Shown in pieces: positions 21,926 through 34,893 of a stretch of DNA of 64,000 nucleotides (position 1 is the stretch's first letter; the number at the start of each line of letters is the position of its first letter). Location: positions 82,455,978 through 82,519,977 of the forward strand of contig OY294068.1 in the NCBI GenBank assembly GCA_958510875.1, read 5' to 3'. The notes below the pieces were generated by a model. The model searched no databases. It had not been told where the DNA came from and saw only the letters and a list, made by a program, of their open reading frames with translations. This DNA comes from Endomychus coccineus (Eukaryota; Arthropoda; Insecta; Coleoptera; Endomychidae). The position numbers and the translations under genes were made by a program.

Positions 21926-24825
21926 TACTTATCTCTCCGATTTCACTTCAACTTTAATTCCCAGCTCCCCGTTTTCGCCGTCTCGATTTTGCTAATAAGT
22001 CTTTCGTGTGGGTACAGAATATCATTTCACATGGTAAGACGTAAAGGAGTTCCTTTGTTTCATACCATACTAATATTTACTACCTTAAAGCGATAAACTG
22101 CACAAAATATAATATGATAACGTAACAATGGAAACTTACAATTAAAACAATATCCATATTTATTACATTACACCCCCTTAAAAAAGAATCTACCTTTTAT
22201 CTGAATAAACTATAGTTAGTAACCCTTATCTAACTGACGAAGTTATTGGATAGGCCCATGCTTACAAGAAATGTTAAAACTTATGGTAAGTAATTACATA
22301 GTGGATAAATTCACCTTTAGTAAGGCACTTCAACAAAGTGTTCAATTGTTCAACATTTCCGGACAACCGGTCATCGGAAAACCGCGCTTGCACTTTCAGC
22401 GAACTTGACACATTTTTTTTAAATTTCAAACACTATTTGTCCAGTGTACCCGCGGTAAATCTGGCTAAAGACGGTATTTTTGCGAGTCAGCACTACACGA
22501 GTTTTTTTAGAGTTCAGGTGTAGCATTCGGAATTTCTACAAATAGGACGTTTTGTTGCGTAGGTGGGGTCACGATAACTTCTGTCGGTCTTCGTTCCTCT
22601 TCTTTTCTATCTCTTGTAAAGTTTGTTTCCCGATTTATCATCCACATGGTTAATCCACTCCATACACTCGCTATTAGTCTCCAACTACAGTCGAAAACCA
22701 TTAACAATTGAATTTATTAGGACCGTTATTAAACTTATACTGGAATGAATTCCGGCCAAACTGGCTCCCCACAGATACTGAAAAGTGCTCTTTGCCATTA
22801 CGAGTAATTCTTGGCCTGGGAACACATTGCACAACATAGATAACTTCTCCTAAAACTAGGCCAAAGTATCCTCGCTGTTGCTTTAATAACCATAATAACT
22901 TCGAGGGTCGAGGGTAGCCGTTAATAATTTCATTTTCAGCATTTCTTTTCAGTAACTTCTTGTGATAGTATCTCTATATAGACATCGATCGCTTGTAGGC
23001 TTGTTCAATATCATCATAACCTACTATTGACATATGTCACTAGATTAATATTTTCCGCAATAATTGGTCTTACTGTTGCATGACTGCGTCATATTTAAAA
23101 CCATGAGTGTGGATGTTCGGTTTTCAATAACTCCTTATTACAAATTATTGAGATCGAATACAATTTCGAAGCAAAGACTTTCTCCTGCTGCTCTACAACT
23201 GATAATCGATCTTAATTACTGCTTGTCACCAAGTGCGCCTTCCCTTCGTATAATATTGATAAGTGTTGCCGGCAAGTTGTGGGTTGATCCATTTGCTACA
23301 ATTTCTCTGAAAGTGGAATCCATACAATAATTAGGTCGTAATGGCGATAACGCTAATTAACTTAATCTAGTTATCATCTAACTGCTACATTATTTCAATA
23401 TTGATTATGTTCATTGGAAGTAACAGCTTTACAGCTCCCTTGGTTATATGTGGTTCTGTATAATCTTAGAGCCGCCGATGTCGTACCATTTAATGTAGAT
23501 TTGGATATGACTTGATTGAAAATCATCAACGATTGATAGCGATGGACCTCCTAACATCCTTGGGCTCCAATTTGTAGAACGAAATTTGGCATTCCTCCTC
23601 GTACCAGTGATGAACCTGGCTGTGCATGTCACGAAGAAATATTATCCGGTTTACTACAATCAAGCATGTTTGTACGTAAATTTTTCCAATTATATTTCTC
23701 TGAACCACCAGAACCTCCAATTGTATTCCATATAGTTATCCTTCTCCGGCATTCAGGATTCTACATCTTGTAGAGAGACAATTGACCCCGGGACCTACGC
23801 AATCATACGCTATAAACGCGAGTCCGTACTTCACGGTGAGCACTCCTACCAATGGGGTAGTAGTTTTCCACATTATGTTAGTAATGCACCACACCTTTCT
23901 ATGAAAAAAATTACTCTCGAGTAGTTATACATTAAGACATCATTTCGTTATTACAATAAAAAAAATTTCCTACTATTCCTTTCATTTATAAATTCCTCAA
24001 TTAATAAAAAACGATAATAAAGTTTGAATAATTGAATATAATCAGCCATTACGTGATGAAATTATATACTAAACTTAAATAAAATAAGTATTAAAAGTTC
24101 GATTTTCATCAATTTAATGATAATAAAATAAATAAATAATAATAAATAATACCTAATACTTTTTAATATTTGTTTGGAGAAGCTACGGTGTTAGTGAAAC
24201 TATAGTTACATTTATTTATTAAATTAGTGAAAACCGAACTTTTGATAGTTGTATTTTAATATTTGAATACCTGTAGATTAGATAAGTATATTCCTTCTTT
24301 CTTTCTTTCACTATAACTTCTCACATCGACAGATGGTAGAGACCAATGTTGCTGAATTCACACCTACATGAGATGCAGTTTCTTCAGTGGGAAATCATTC
24401 CCACTTGGCTTGGTTTAGCAACAGAACCTGGTTCGATCTGATTACTTACTTCTTGGGACATATGTTCGAAACAATAATACCGCTCAATATTCAGATTTCA
24501 GTAAGCCGCAACCACTGCAGATTTCTCAATTTCATTCTCCTGTCCTTAATTATTTGATATAAAACAAAAATAACAGTAAGCCATTACCAAAGACTTTCCC
24601 CAGCCCTAATATTGGTATGAGTGGTTCATAAATCTAATCTCTGTGGTGGTCTACGTTCTCTAGAAGAACGTTTTAATTCCGCCAGGAGCGGTAGTTCAGG
24701 AGTTTCTAGGTCGGCGGGTTTACATTAAATCTCATCGCTAGATTAAGAACCGATCGACCAAGATCGTCTAGTCTAGTGATTCATTACTTAAATTATATCC
24801 TTGCTCTTCTAAAATTGGGTGATTA
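21926..24825. other. Degenerate intergenic DNA
   Basis: Only short ORFs without recognisable motifs. Weak minus-strand coding-like runs near 23440-23820 could be remains of the Gypsy-type relic found just downstream, but I see no domain. Confidence 0.4.
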
Positions 24826-24829
24826 TTCA

Positions 24830-25135
24830 CATCTTCATCGACCTTTTGTCCACACTACAATCTTTCAGTGCTTCTAACTTACATCGTTTCAACCTATTCA
24901 TATGAATTAATTGTGTCTTATCTATGCCGATCTCTTTAATAACAACGTTAACAGGGCCTTTTCGTTCGATGATTCTAAAAGGACCTTGCCACCACAGTTT
25001 CAATTTTTATATAGACCAATTTTACTTACTAGAATCATACAAATATACTAAATCTCCTAATGGGGAATTTTTTGTACGTATTCCTATTGGCATATTCCGA
25101 CCGATTGTTTTTTTAAGCTTTTAGTGTTTCCTTTG
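24830..25135 (-). pseudogene. Gypsy integrase C-terminal relic
   Basis: Read on the minus strand, the segment gives PLGDLVYLYDSS, then LWWQGPFRIIERKGPVNVVI, and finally a QLIHMNRLK-like end. This is the order (GD-Y, W-GPF-I, N-IH-NR-K) seen at the integrase C-terminus of Ty3/Gypsy and errantivirus elements. Stops and breaks interrupt it, and no adjoining reverse transcriptase or LTR is recognisable. It is an old fragment. Confidence 0.55.
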
Positions 25136-25139
25136 TTTG

Positions 25140-26677
25140 GATGAAGGTGTCATTCAAATGTTCTACCAATTCGGAAGTCTTGTAGCAAAGCAGCCCTATT
25201 AATTATCAATTATAATTCAGTTAGATATCAAAGAAATTGCTGAAATTCAAGCTCATTTTAAGAACACCCATAACACTCAAATAGAAAGAGGATATTCTTT
25301 GTTTCTTCTATATTATTATGAAGAAGTCAAGTATATGACTTCATTTCTTTCATCAATTATCAGTTTTTTTTTGTATCTGGGGGACGGAAACGAGTGGTAA
25401 CATCTCTGAATCCTTATCAAGAAAAGGTCATTATGATTTGTAAAATATCGGCAAAATCGAATAGGTTCCTTATAGTTTCAATAGGAAGTCATAAATCACG
25501 TATTTACCAGAAAAGAGTCTAAAGAAAGTAAGTGCTTTTCAGAATACTGTTAGTTGAGATACAATTTATGATTAGATTCAAAACGGCAAGTTGATCGCTT
25601 GCTATGGTTTAAACAACGGTTTTACACCCTGTCTTTTCATTCGAAGATACAAACTGTTCATGTAACCGTAACTTGAGACGTGCAGGACGCAGTCGTTTCT
25701 TATCTAACATGTAATTAAAATATTAATCTAAATAAGGTCATAAAATTATTGACACCTGCTGTAAGGTTGACTTTCGAAGTTTTTCACTATGAACGTTATA
25801 CGTTACTGAATGTTTAATTGATTAAATAATGATAATAACGGTTTCCGCTTATAATTATAGATAATTGACCTTGGAAAGAGACTATGACTAACATCTGTGT
25901 TTTTATAGCTCAAATCGATTATTTTACTAATGCGCAAAAACTAGAAAGATCTCGCGACACGTAATGAGAAGGGAAACTAGGAAACGCAAACTGTGAGGAG
26001 GCATCTTGTGTGAAACCTTATCTGGAATAAGTCGAATTACTTTCATTCATTTATCTTTTATTAATTAAATATAATGATGAATTATTATCGACAGTGAACC
26101 TGATTATTTGATGTCTAATTAAATCTAAACCTTGTAGTAGGCGTATATAATTCACTGAACGATGATATTTTTCATTAATTATATGAATATCGATTCATCC
26201 ACGTGGCCACAAAAGATCACTTTTTCTTGCTCGGATCTAAATTAGATAATAATTTACTTATATCCTTTCTCTTGTCTTTAATTCGTATCTAATTTGTAAC
26301 TTAGTAGTCAGATTGGTTTATATCGTTCTTTAAGGCTTGTTTAACCTAGTAGTAGTATTTCGTATCACCCTTCTTTGACTTTCCTCAGAATAAATAAAAT
26401 TGTCTCTTTAGGCTAGTCTTGGCGAGATAACGGATTAATTATTGATTTGAATAAACTTAAATAAAGCCGAGATTCTCAATTACTGCTTTATGTGCGTACT
26501 GAGTAATTCAACTGATTTTGCTTGAACAGATTCATTTAGATTCTACTATCACGATTTCAGTCTACTATATCCAGTAAACTATTACCTTATTGTTCTCTTG
26601 CAAATTTCTAAATTAACTCACTCATTTTCTTCAAGACTACCATTATTTTTATATAATTTGTAATATAAATTGTCATA
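25140..26677. other. Intergenic DNA, nothing recognised
   Basis: AT-rich sequence with dense stops in all frames. No repeat or gene is evident by eye up to the BEL/Pao target site. Confidence 0.5.
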
Positions 26678-26682
26678 ACTTC

Positions 26683-26991
26683 TGTTAAATACGAGCGTAC
26701 TTAAGGTATAAGATGATGCTAGAACGGTGGAGGAAAACTACCCCAGCCGCGAGTCTCTAGTAACCATCAAGCAGTAACATTTCATATTCGGTACGACTAT
26801 CCATATCCAGTAAATACTAGTCTAAGAACTACCATTCTGTTCAGCATTATTGTTATAAGTTTGTTGTTTGTTGATAGTAATATAGATTTTATAATTATCA
26901 AGTGTTTTCAATTCAACATGAGAGTTTGTGTTATCTCAATCAAAATAACACTGGTCCTTCGAAATCATTACTCCTCAATGAGTACGAAACA
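26683..26991 (+). repeat. 5' LTR of BEL/Pao element
   Basis: 309 bp, TG...CA ended, matching 32143-32451 at roughly 96 percent by eye count. Differences cluster in the first 80 bp. Confidence 0.95.
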
Positions 26992-26992
26992 T

Positions 26993-27010
26993 TGGTCCAA
27001 TCGAGCCGGA
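26993..27010 (+). promoter_or_regulatory. Putative primer-binding site
   Basis: TGGTCCAATCGAGCCGGA starts one base after the 5' LTR. The leading TGG pairs with a tRNA CCA end, as expected. I did not assign the tRNA. Confidence 0.55.
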
Positions 27011-27160
27011 TCGTGACAGCATATGTGGTGATTACATTCAAGAAAAAATAATCAACATCAGAATTCCCCGGTCCAGAGGGTCGCATCAGTTGCTGTCAAC
27101 AGAAATCAAGGTAGGCTTTTATTCTTGTTAATATCGTTTATAATTTCCTCATCGCATATA

Positions 27161-28075
27161 ATGATGGAAAACGACCTCAAGGTTCTAATTGCTAGGCGTG
27201 GTCCAGTTAAAGCTGCGGTAACTAGAATTAAAACTGTTGTCGATAAATTTACCAATATTGACGATATTTATCACCTGAAAACTCGTTTACCGAATCTCCA
27301 AAATGCATTTAAAGAATTTTCTATTATTCAAGATCAAATTGAACTCACAGAACATAGGGAAGAACATTTCAAAGAACGCGATGACTTTGAATCTAAATAT
27401 TATGATTTAGAAGCACGCATTTTAAAAATAATTGAGGAAAAATCTGTATCGGCCTCACAAGGTAATATTCCAAATCAATTAAATCAATCGGAAATACGTC
27501 TAAATCCCGTACGGTTACCCATGTTAGATTTACTGTCATTTTCGGGAAATTACTCTAAATGGACTGCTTTCTCTGATACCTTTAATTCCTTAATTCATAA
27601 CAGTAATTTGTACAGTAAGGTACAAGGTGAAGCTCAGAAGGCAATCCTATCAATTTCGATTACTGAAGACAATTATGACATGGCATATCAAACTCTAAAA
27701 AACCGCTTTGATAATAAACGGCTTATTGTACAAGAACACGTTTTGACGCTAATAAAAGGACATCATTTAATCCACAATTCTGCAACATCTATGAGAAATT
27801 TATTGAATATCGTAACCATTAATACGCAGGCATCAAAGTCATTAAATCAAGAGGTAGAAAAATGGGATGCGCTTATTGTTATGATTATAGTTTTGAAATT
27901 TGATTTTGTGTCGAGACGGGAATGGAAATCGACTTTATCTAACGAAATACCAACTTTAGAGCAATTAATCAGTTTCATGAACAAGAAATCATTTTTATTA
28001 GAATCACTCACCTCTAAAGAATATCTCAATCATAAATCAATAGACAATAATAACCCGATTTCCAAACAATGTTAG
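27161..28075 (+). pseudogene. Pao gag (DUF1759-type)
   Basis: The ORF from ATG 27161 has a helical N-terminus and then the Pao gag core: LPMLDLLSFSGNYSKWTAF, followed by a conserved L......Y..A...L..RF(D)N block. It forms the particle shell. It ends early at 28075. The zinc-knuckle and protease portion continues in the next ORF, so the gag-pol frame is interrupted here. Confidence 0.8.
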
Positions 28076-28149
28076 TGAACCGTCATCAGCAACTAGTTGC
28101 AATACAAATTTAGTTAAGGAACGTAACCCACTACAATGTTTTTTGTGTA

Positions 28150-28740
28150 ATGAGCCACATGCTATGTACAGCATTTTTGAATCTTAGTATTCCTGAACGC
28201 ATTTATAAAATCCGCCAATTGAAATTGTGTTCAAATTCAATTCATCATTCCGTTGATAGTTGCAAGGCCGCGAAATGCCGACATTGTAATCAGAAGCACA
28301 ATTCATTGATCCATGTAGAAGTTTCTACGGGATCACTTCAAACAATTGCAACACATGTTAAGGATAGCATCCGAAATCAAGTGTTGTTATCAACGGTTCA
28401 AATTTATGTACAGGGAAAAGAGAACAGTCCCATTCTAGGTCGCGCTTTATTGGATATGGGCTCTCAATCAAATTTTATCACAAAAAAGTTATGTGATAGA
28501 TTACAATTGAATTATTCAGATGTTCAAGGAGAAATCTTGGGAGTGAACGGATCTCGCAGTGAAATGAATAAATTAGTTAATCTTGAATTCAATTCTAAAT
28601 ATAATTCGAAGAAATATAACATCAATTGTTTTGTTTTGAACGAAATTACCCAACGATTACCGGAAATATCAATAGTAATAGTATTAAACGAGATTCAAAT
28701 TCCGTCAAACATATGTTTGGGTGATTCAGAATTCAACTAA
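28150..28740 (+). pseudogene. Pao zinc knuckle and aspartic protease segment
   Basis: A Cys/His cluster (CKAAKCRHCNQKHNSLIH) precedes the protease active site LLDMGSQSNFI, where the usual Asp-Ser-Gly reads Asp-Met-Gly. The frame continues past stops at 28738 and about 28949 with the Pao motif LLLGAELFW. It is decayed. Confidence 0.7.
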
Positions 28741-29058
28741 TCCAAAGAGATCGATTTATTACTAGGAGCTGAGTTATTTTGGCAAATTCTTGGTAAGGGT
28801 CAAATAAAAGACAACGATGGTCTTATTCATTTTCAAGAAACCAGCCTGGGTTGGATTGTCGGCGGAGTGGTTCATAGTCATAAACCTAGGCCTATTACAT
28901 GCAATTTATCGCTAAGGGCATTAGATAAACAATTGAAGGCGTTCTGGTAAATAGACCAGTGGCCTGCCGACACAGGGGCAGATGTTAAGGATGGAACGGA
29001 TTATTGTGAAACACATTTTGTAAACACTCATAAACGGGATCGAAATGGTCATTTTATT

Positions 29059-30904
29059 GTGAAACTTCCGTTCGTAAATAATATTAAAATACTCGGCAAT
29101 TCTAGAGATCTTACACTCAAACGATATTTCACACTAGAAAATAAATTAAAACACAATAGTAACTTGAAAGAACGCTACGTGGACTTTATGAGGGATTATG
29201 TTAGACTAAATCGTATGGAGCCTATTTCTATCACAAATGATCATACTGACTGCTATTATCCCCCCCCATCATGCAGTTTTGAAGGAAACCAGTATTACCA
29301 CCAAATTACGCGTGGTTTTTGACGGCAGTGCGAAAACCTCGACCGGAACAAGCTTGAACGATAATTTATCGATCGGGTCTAAATACATCGTTAAGTAGTC
29401 ACCGCAGATATTGCCAAAATGTATAGGGCAATTTGGGTCGACAAGGAAGACCGTAAGTTTCAGCAAATATTTTGGAGAGAAGATAGTGAACAGGCTTTAA
29501 GGGTTTATCAGTTGAAAACCGTAACATATGGCACCGCGGCTGCACCATTTTTAGCCGTTCGCTGTCGGCAACAATTGGCAATCGAGAATAAGGCAACATA
29601 TCCAAATGCCTGTAGGGCATTGCTACAAAATTTTTATATGGATGATGTGTTAACCGGAGCAAATTCAATTGAAGTTGATTAAGGTTTTAAATTTAGGCGG
29701 GTTTAAGTTGCAAAAGTGGGCTGCTAATGATACAAGAATATTACCTACTTCCGACCAACCAAACACTATTTTCAATTTTGATTCGAAGGGGGATGCAAAA
29801 ACGTTAGGTTTATATTGGAACTGCAATTACGACAGTTTAAGGTATGAAATATCAAAATATGATATGAGCGAGAATTATACCAAAAGAAAAATTCTGTCTA
29901 TCACATCAAAAATCTTTGACCCTTTAAATCTAGTCGGTCCGGTAGTAGTTCAAGCAAAATTGATAATTCAAGCGTTATGGGAAATGAAATTAGGATGGGA
30001 CGAAAAAATTCCGGACATATTGGCAGTTAGGTGGAACCAATTACTACAAGAATTACCTGCATTAAACTCAATTAAAATTCTAAGATCCGTAATCAACGAC
30101 TTCCCATATCAGCTGATTGAACTTCACGGATTTGCCGATGCGTCCCAAAAGGCGTATGGTGCAAGTATTTATGTTCGTACACAAAGCTCCAACGGTACAT
30201 ATGCTTGCAATATACTATGTGCGAAATCGAGAGTAGCACCACTGAAAACTATAACAGTACCGCGGTTAGAGCTATGCGCGGCATTGTTATTAACTAACTT
30301 AATGAAGGCAGTTCTAAAAGACATCAAAATTGGAATTGACAACGTATACATGTGGACAGATTCCACAATCGTCTTAGCATGGTTAAGGAAATTACCATCA
30401 AATTTAAATATATTTGTCGCCAACCGTATTAGCGAGATTCAATCAAGCAATTTCAAAAATTGGAATCACGTGCTATCACAAGACAATCCAGCGGACATAA
30501 TTTCTAGAGGAATGTCACCTCAAGAATTATGTAAGTGTAGCATGTGGTTTCATGGTCCGAAATGGCTCCAACAAGATAAAATGTTATGGCCTATAACACG
30601 GACAGAAGTAATTGAAATTCCAGAAATCAAAAGAACGGTACTTTTCAGTCACACTAAGAAGCTTCAATTAATAGACTTTGCTGAATTCTCGTCGTATAAA
30701 AAATTACAACGCATCGTGGCATTAATTTTTCGATTTATTCATAATTGTCGGAATAATAAGTTAACAGGTCAGTTACAACCGGGTGAGTTGTCCAAGTCAA
30801 CCATTTATATAGTAAAAACGTTACAAGGTACAGAGTTTTCAAGGGAATTGGCCGAACTTGGCAACAGAGAGTTAGTAAATAAGGGCAGTAAATTAAAAAA
30901 TTAA
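29059..30904 (+). pseudogene. Pao reverse transcriptase and RNase H
   Basis: Motifs in order: a VFDGSAKTS..S.ND segment near 29310-29360, TADIAKMYRAIWV near 29400, YGTAAAPFLA, the catalytic FYMDD near 29635, LQKWAAND, then RNase H with LHGFADASQKAYGA and VYMWTDSTIVLAWL, and a DNPADIISRG tail. Frame shifts occur near 29315 and 29680 and a stop near 29396. BEL/Pao pol is the only family fitting this order. Confidence 0.85.
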
Positions 30905-30924
30905 ATCCATTCCTGGATGAAGAT

Positions 30925-32130
30925 TTGATAATAAGAGTAGGTGGGAGATTACGTAATGCAGATATTAATTATAACCAAAAACACCCAATTGTACTACCTA
31001 GACATCCTATTTCCAAATTAATAATAGCTCAAGAACATCAAAATTTAATGCATGCAGAGCCGACCGCAATCTTAGCGTCAATTAGGTTGAAATTTTGGCC
31101 ATTGGCGGGTCGCGACCAAGTACGACACGTCATACGTAATTGTTATGTTTGTTCTCGTTTAACACCTATGGAATTCACACCCCGAATGAGCGACTTACTG
31201 GCTGCGAGAACTGAAATCGTTCCAAGAGCTTTTTTTAATACAGGTGTAGACTATGCCGGTCCTTATCTAGTTAAGGACGGGAAAATTAAAAATAAAAGGA
31301 CAACTGAGGCCTACATTGCGCTTTTTATATGTTTTTCCACTAAAGCAATTCATCTCGAATAAGTGGGAGATTTAACTACGAACAATTTTTTAAATGCATT
31401 AAATAGATTCAATGCGCGTCGAGGACTAATATCACACATTTATTCTGATAACGCTACCAACTTCACGGGAGCGAACAATGAATTAGAAAAACTATTTCAA
31501 AGCGATGAATTTAGAGACAAAGTTATAAATCAGGTTCACCATAAGAGCATTCAGTGGCACTGTATACCACCAAGAGCTCCTCATTTTGGAGGACTTTGGG
31601 AAGCCGGGGTGAAGTCTGCGAAATTTCACTTAAAAAGAACTTTAGGCGAAATAGTTTTAACATATGAGGAATTATATACGTTATTGACAGGGATATAGGC
31701 TTGCCTCAACTCCAGGCCGATAGCTCCTTTAAACGTAGATCCTAACGACGATGAGGTTTTGACACCCGGCAACTTTCTAATTCGAGCCCCACTAATCTAT
31801 ATTCCGGAACCCGACATCACTACATTGAAACTCGGACGTTTATCACGATGGCAGCATGTGGAGCAAATGCGGCAACACTTTTGGCAACGATGGTCCAAGG
31901 AGTATTTGAATCATCTCCAACCACGCTCCAAATGGCAGGTAGAACATGGGCCGCAACCTACAATCGGTACTCTGGTATTACTCAAGGATCCCCCTTATGT
32001 TGGAAGAAGGGTCGTATAGTGGATGTGCACCCGGGAAAAGACGGTTATGTGAGAGTGGTATCAATGAAAACTTTTGTTGCTAATATTGACTTTCAAGTGA
32101 ATGTTCGATTAATTTTAAACCCATGGTTTA
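30925..32130 (+). pseudogene. Pao integrase and DUF5641-like end
   Basis: The zinc-binding part shows HP.VLP..H......H...H (about 30975-31060) and C..C. The core has GVDYAGPY, then SDNATNFTGA, then GGLWEAGVKS, supplying the D, D and E positions. A TAA at 31360 and TAG at 31696 interrupt it and a shift falls near 31990. The end (DVHPGKDGYVRVV) runs up to the 3' LTR. Confidence 0.85.
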
Positions 32131-32142
32131 AGGCGCCCGGAA

Positions 32143-32451
32143 TGTTAAGTACGAGCGTACTTAAAGTACAAGATGATGCTGGAACGTTGGGGGGAAACTA
32201 CCCCAGCCGCGAGTCTCTAGTAGCCATCAAGCAGTAACATTTCATATTCGGTACGACTATCCATATCCAGTAAATACTAGTCTAAGAACTACAATTCTGT
32301 ACAGCATTATTGTTATAAGTTTGTTGTTTGTTGATAGTAATATAGATTTTATAATTATCAAGTGTTTTCAATTCAACATAAGAGTTTGTGTTATCTCAAT
32401 CAAAATAACACTGGTCCTTCGAAATCATTACTCCTCAATGAGTACGAAACA
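32143..32451 (+). repeat. 3' LTR of BEL/Pao element
   Basis: 309 bp beginning TGTTAAGTACGAG and ending GAAACA. The next five bases, acttc, repeat the sequence before the 5' LTR. Confidence 0.95.
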
Positions 32452-32689
32452 ACTTCAATAAGTAAACTATTATCCAAATATTCTCTTTCAGATTTTAATA
32501 TTCTATTTCATTAGTTCTCTTCAAGATTTCAATCTTTTTAATAATTTTGAATATACAATTTGGGAAGATAACATAATCAATATTGATTATTCCTGCTGAT
32601 CTACTTATTTGTCCCTCGAACTTGTGGTCAAGGTATTGCTCGTATTGTAGGCCTCCCAGGTGTGTTGCTCTTAGACAACACATCTGTAG

Positions 32690-33315
32690 TCAGCCAATAC
32701 CTTAATCTAAAGCTGTGGGAACCCGTGGCTAGGGACTGAAAGAGCCAGGAACACGCAAGTGTCGACTGGCACTTACAGCTTGGTGAAAAAGGAATTCCGA
32801 ATGGCGATAATCGACAGACGCCATCCGGAAGTTCAACTGAGCCAGGAACAAGCAGACCTGGTCCAAAATAGAATTGTGGACGTACTATTTGAGACCCCAT
32901 CTGGGAGCGGTAGTGCTCCACAGTTCGAAAGGAAAAGCTTTAGCACAGAGGTCATATCGACGACCTGTGCTAACGAAAGAACCACAAATTGGCTCAGGGA
33001 AACGGTCGGCTCACTGGAGTGACTCTGGGAAGAGGCTGAGCTGACTAGCCAATTTCGGGTGCCTTCCGGTTCGCCACAGGGTGCTGGTCTTCGTCCCTGG
33101 GACAGAGAAGACAGACCCAACAGAGTTCAGGCGGCGTCTTGGAATGCAAAATCCGGAACTGAGGACGCAGGAATTGATTCTGATGAGTAGGAACACGAAG
33201 AAGGGAGAAGTCAACTCCTGGCCTTCTCCGTGGACGAAAAGTCGTACAGGACAATGGAGAGGATGCAGTTCCGAGTGTACTACAGACTCGGGAAGGTACT
33301 CTTCAGGACCCTGAC
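32690..33315 (+). pseudogene. LOA/I-like retrotransposon ORF1 C-terminus (left half)
   Basis: The frame-broken coding run includes IDRRHPEVQLSQEQADLVQ, then TTCANERTTNWLRETVGSLE, then the C-terminal VDEKSYRTMERMQFRVYYRL in a third frame. This pattern (NER...WL...V..LWEGA, then D..S...L....F...YRLG) matches ORF1 proteins with a DUF4780-like domain, from memory. The run is cut at 33315 by Polinton element 2. Its continuation, ORF2, begins right after the duplicated target at 46014. Confidence 0.65.
33310..33315. other. Left target-site duplication of Polinton element 2
   Basis: cctgac, repeated exactly at 46009-46014 on the far side. Six bp is the known Polinton duplication length. Confidence 0.95.
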
Positions 33316-34845
33316 AGTAGATGTACTGGGCTACTTCGGGAACAGGATATCCGGTCTCCACTTCCGGTCTAGCTGTCGATGTGCATCCGGTGCATGAGCT
33401 CGTCCTTATCAGTTTGAAAGGATGTAGGTGATAAGGATTTTATTTTATTTGTAAAGAGTATACAGGGTGTGTTCAAAAAGTGTGTCACATGTACAGAGTC
33501 ACGTGACTAACACATGGCAGCATGGCGGCCCTAAGGTCCAACTGTCATGGCGACCATAAGGTCCAGCTGTCATGGTGGGCATAAGGACCAGCTGTCATGG
33601 CGACCATAAGGACCAGCTGTCATGGCGACCATAAGGACCAGCTGTCATGGCGACCATAAGGACCAGCTGTCATGGCGACCATAAGGTCCAGCTGTCATGG
33701 TGGGCATAAGGACCAGCTGTCATGGCGACCATAAGGACCAGCTGTCATGGCGACCATAAGGACCAGCTGTCATGGCGATCATAAGGACCAGCTGTCATGG
33801 CGACCATAAGGACCAGCTGTCATGGTGACCATAAGGACCAGCTGTCATGGCGACCATAAGGACCAGCTGTCATGGCGATCATAAGGACCAGCTGTCATGG
33901 CGACCATAAGGACCAGCTGTCATGGTGACCATAAGGTCCAGCTGTCATGGCGACCATAAGGTCCAGCTGTCATGGCGAGCATGAGGTACAGCTGTCATGG
34001 CGAGCATGAGGTACAGCTGTCATGGCTACCATAAGGTCCAGCTGTCATGGCGACCATAAGGTACAGCTGTCATGGCGAACCCAAGGTACAGACTGCTTCG
34101 TGGAGGGGGCTCCGCCACCTCTAGGAAGCAATCTGTACCTTTGGTCCAAAGGTACAGGCTGCTTCATGGAGATGTCACCACCACGTGACAGCTGTCATCG
34201 AAGGTACAGAATGCTTCGTGGAGATGTCGCCACCACGTGACAGCTGTCATGGCGACCCTTGGGTACAGGCTGCTTCATGGAGATGTCGCCACCATATGAC
34301 AGCTGTCATGGTGAACCAAAGGTACAGGTTGCTTCGTGTAGGTGTCACCAACACGTGACAGCTGTCATGGTGAGCTAAAGGTACAGAATGCTTCGTGGAG
34401 ATGTCGCCACCACGTGACAGCTGTCATGGCGACCCTTGGGTACAGGCTGCTTCATGGAGATTTCGCCACCATATGACAGCTGTCATGGTGAACCAAAGGT
34501 ACAGGTTGCTTCGTGTAGGTGTCACCAACACGTGACAGCTGTCATGGTGAGCTAAAGGTACAGGCTGCTTCGTGTAGGTGTCACGTGACAGATGTCATGG
34601 CGGACCGAAGGTACAGGCTGCTTCGTGTAGGTGTCACCACCACGTGACAAAGACTGCTTTGTCATTGTTTCAATCCGGCGACCATAGTTTACGAACGATG
34701 ATGACGTCACTGCTTCGAACCGATGACAGTAACTGATTCAATCCGGCGACCATAGTTCACGAACGATGATGACGTCATCATCGTTCACGAACTATGATGG
34801 GCTAATGAGGAATAAAATGTGAATAATCATAATGATTGTAGTACA
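33316..34845. repeat. Left terminal inverted repeat of element 2
   Basis: The outer 200 bp is unique sequence. Next comes a 25-bp tandem array (about 33530-34080, units such as cataaggaccagctgtcatgg), then an array of about 77-bp units with gcttcgtggagatgtcgcc (34090-34650), then copies of a tatgg/gacgtcatcatcg palindrome up to about 34800. It is the reverse complement of 44415-46008 with few differences. Confidence 0.95.
34751..34796. repeat. 46-bp near-perfect palindrome with CRE core, left TIR
   Basis: catagttcacgaacgatgat and its mirror flank a TGACGTCA core. The central 26 bp, gaacgatgatgac plus its reverse complement, is perfect. The right TIR has the matching palindrome at 44460-44505. 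It could form a cruciform or bind a dimeric factor. Confidence 0.85.
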
Positions 34846-34893
34846 TTCATACACATGTTTTTTCGCATGATTCAACACATGCTTTAACATTCA

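Larger units (their letters stand above)
26683..32451 (+). mobile_element. BEL/Pao LTR retrotransposon with 5-bp TSD
   Basis: The 309-bp LTRs begin TGTTAA and end GAAACA. The target sequence acttc occurs immediately before (26678-26682) and after (32452-32456). The internal region holds gag (DUF1759-like), protease, reverse transcriptase, RNase H and integrase in Pao order, interrupted by about eight stops or shifts. LTRs differ at about 11 of 309 positions. Confidence 0.95.

Noticed and set aside
33530..34080. CRISPR-like regular repeats
   Set aside because: The 25-bp units are directly tandem without unique spacers, and the context is a eukaryotic transposon end.
34022..34240. 72-residue ORF, repeated at 45084-45302
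   Set aside because: It lies wholly inside the tandem units of the terminal repeats, and both copies arise from the inverted repeat.
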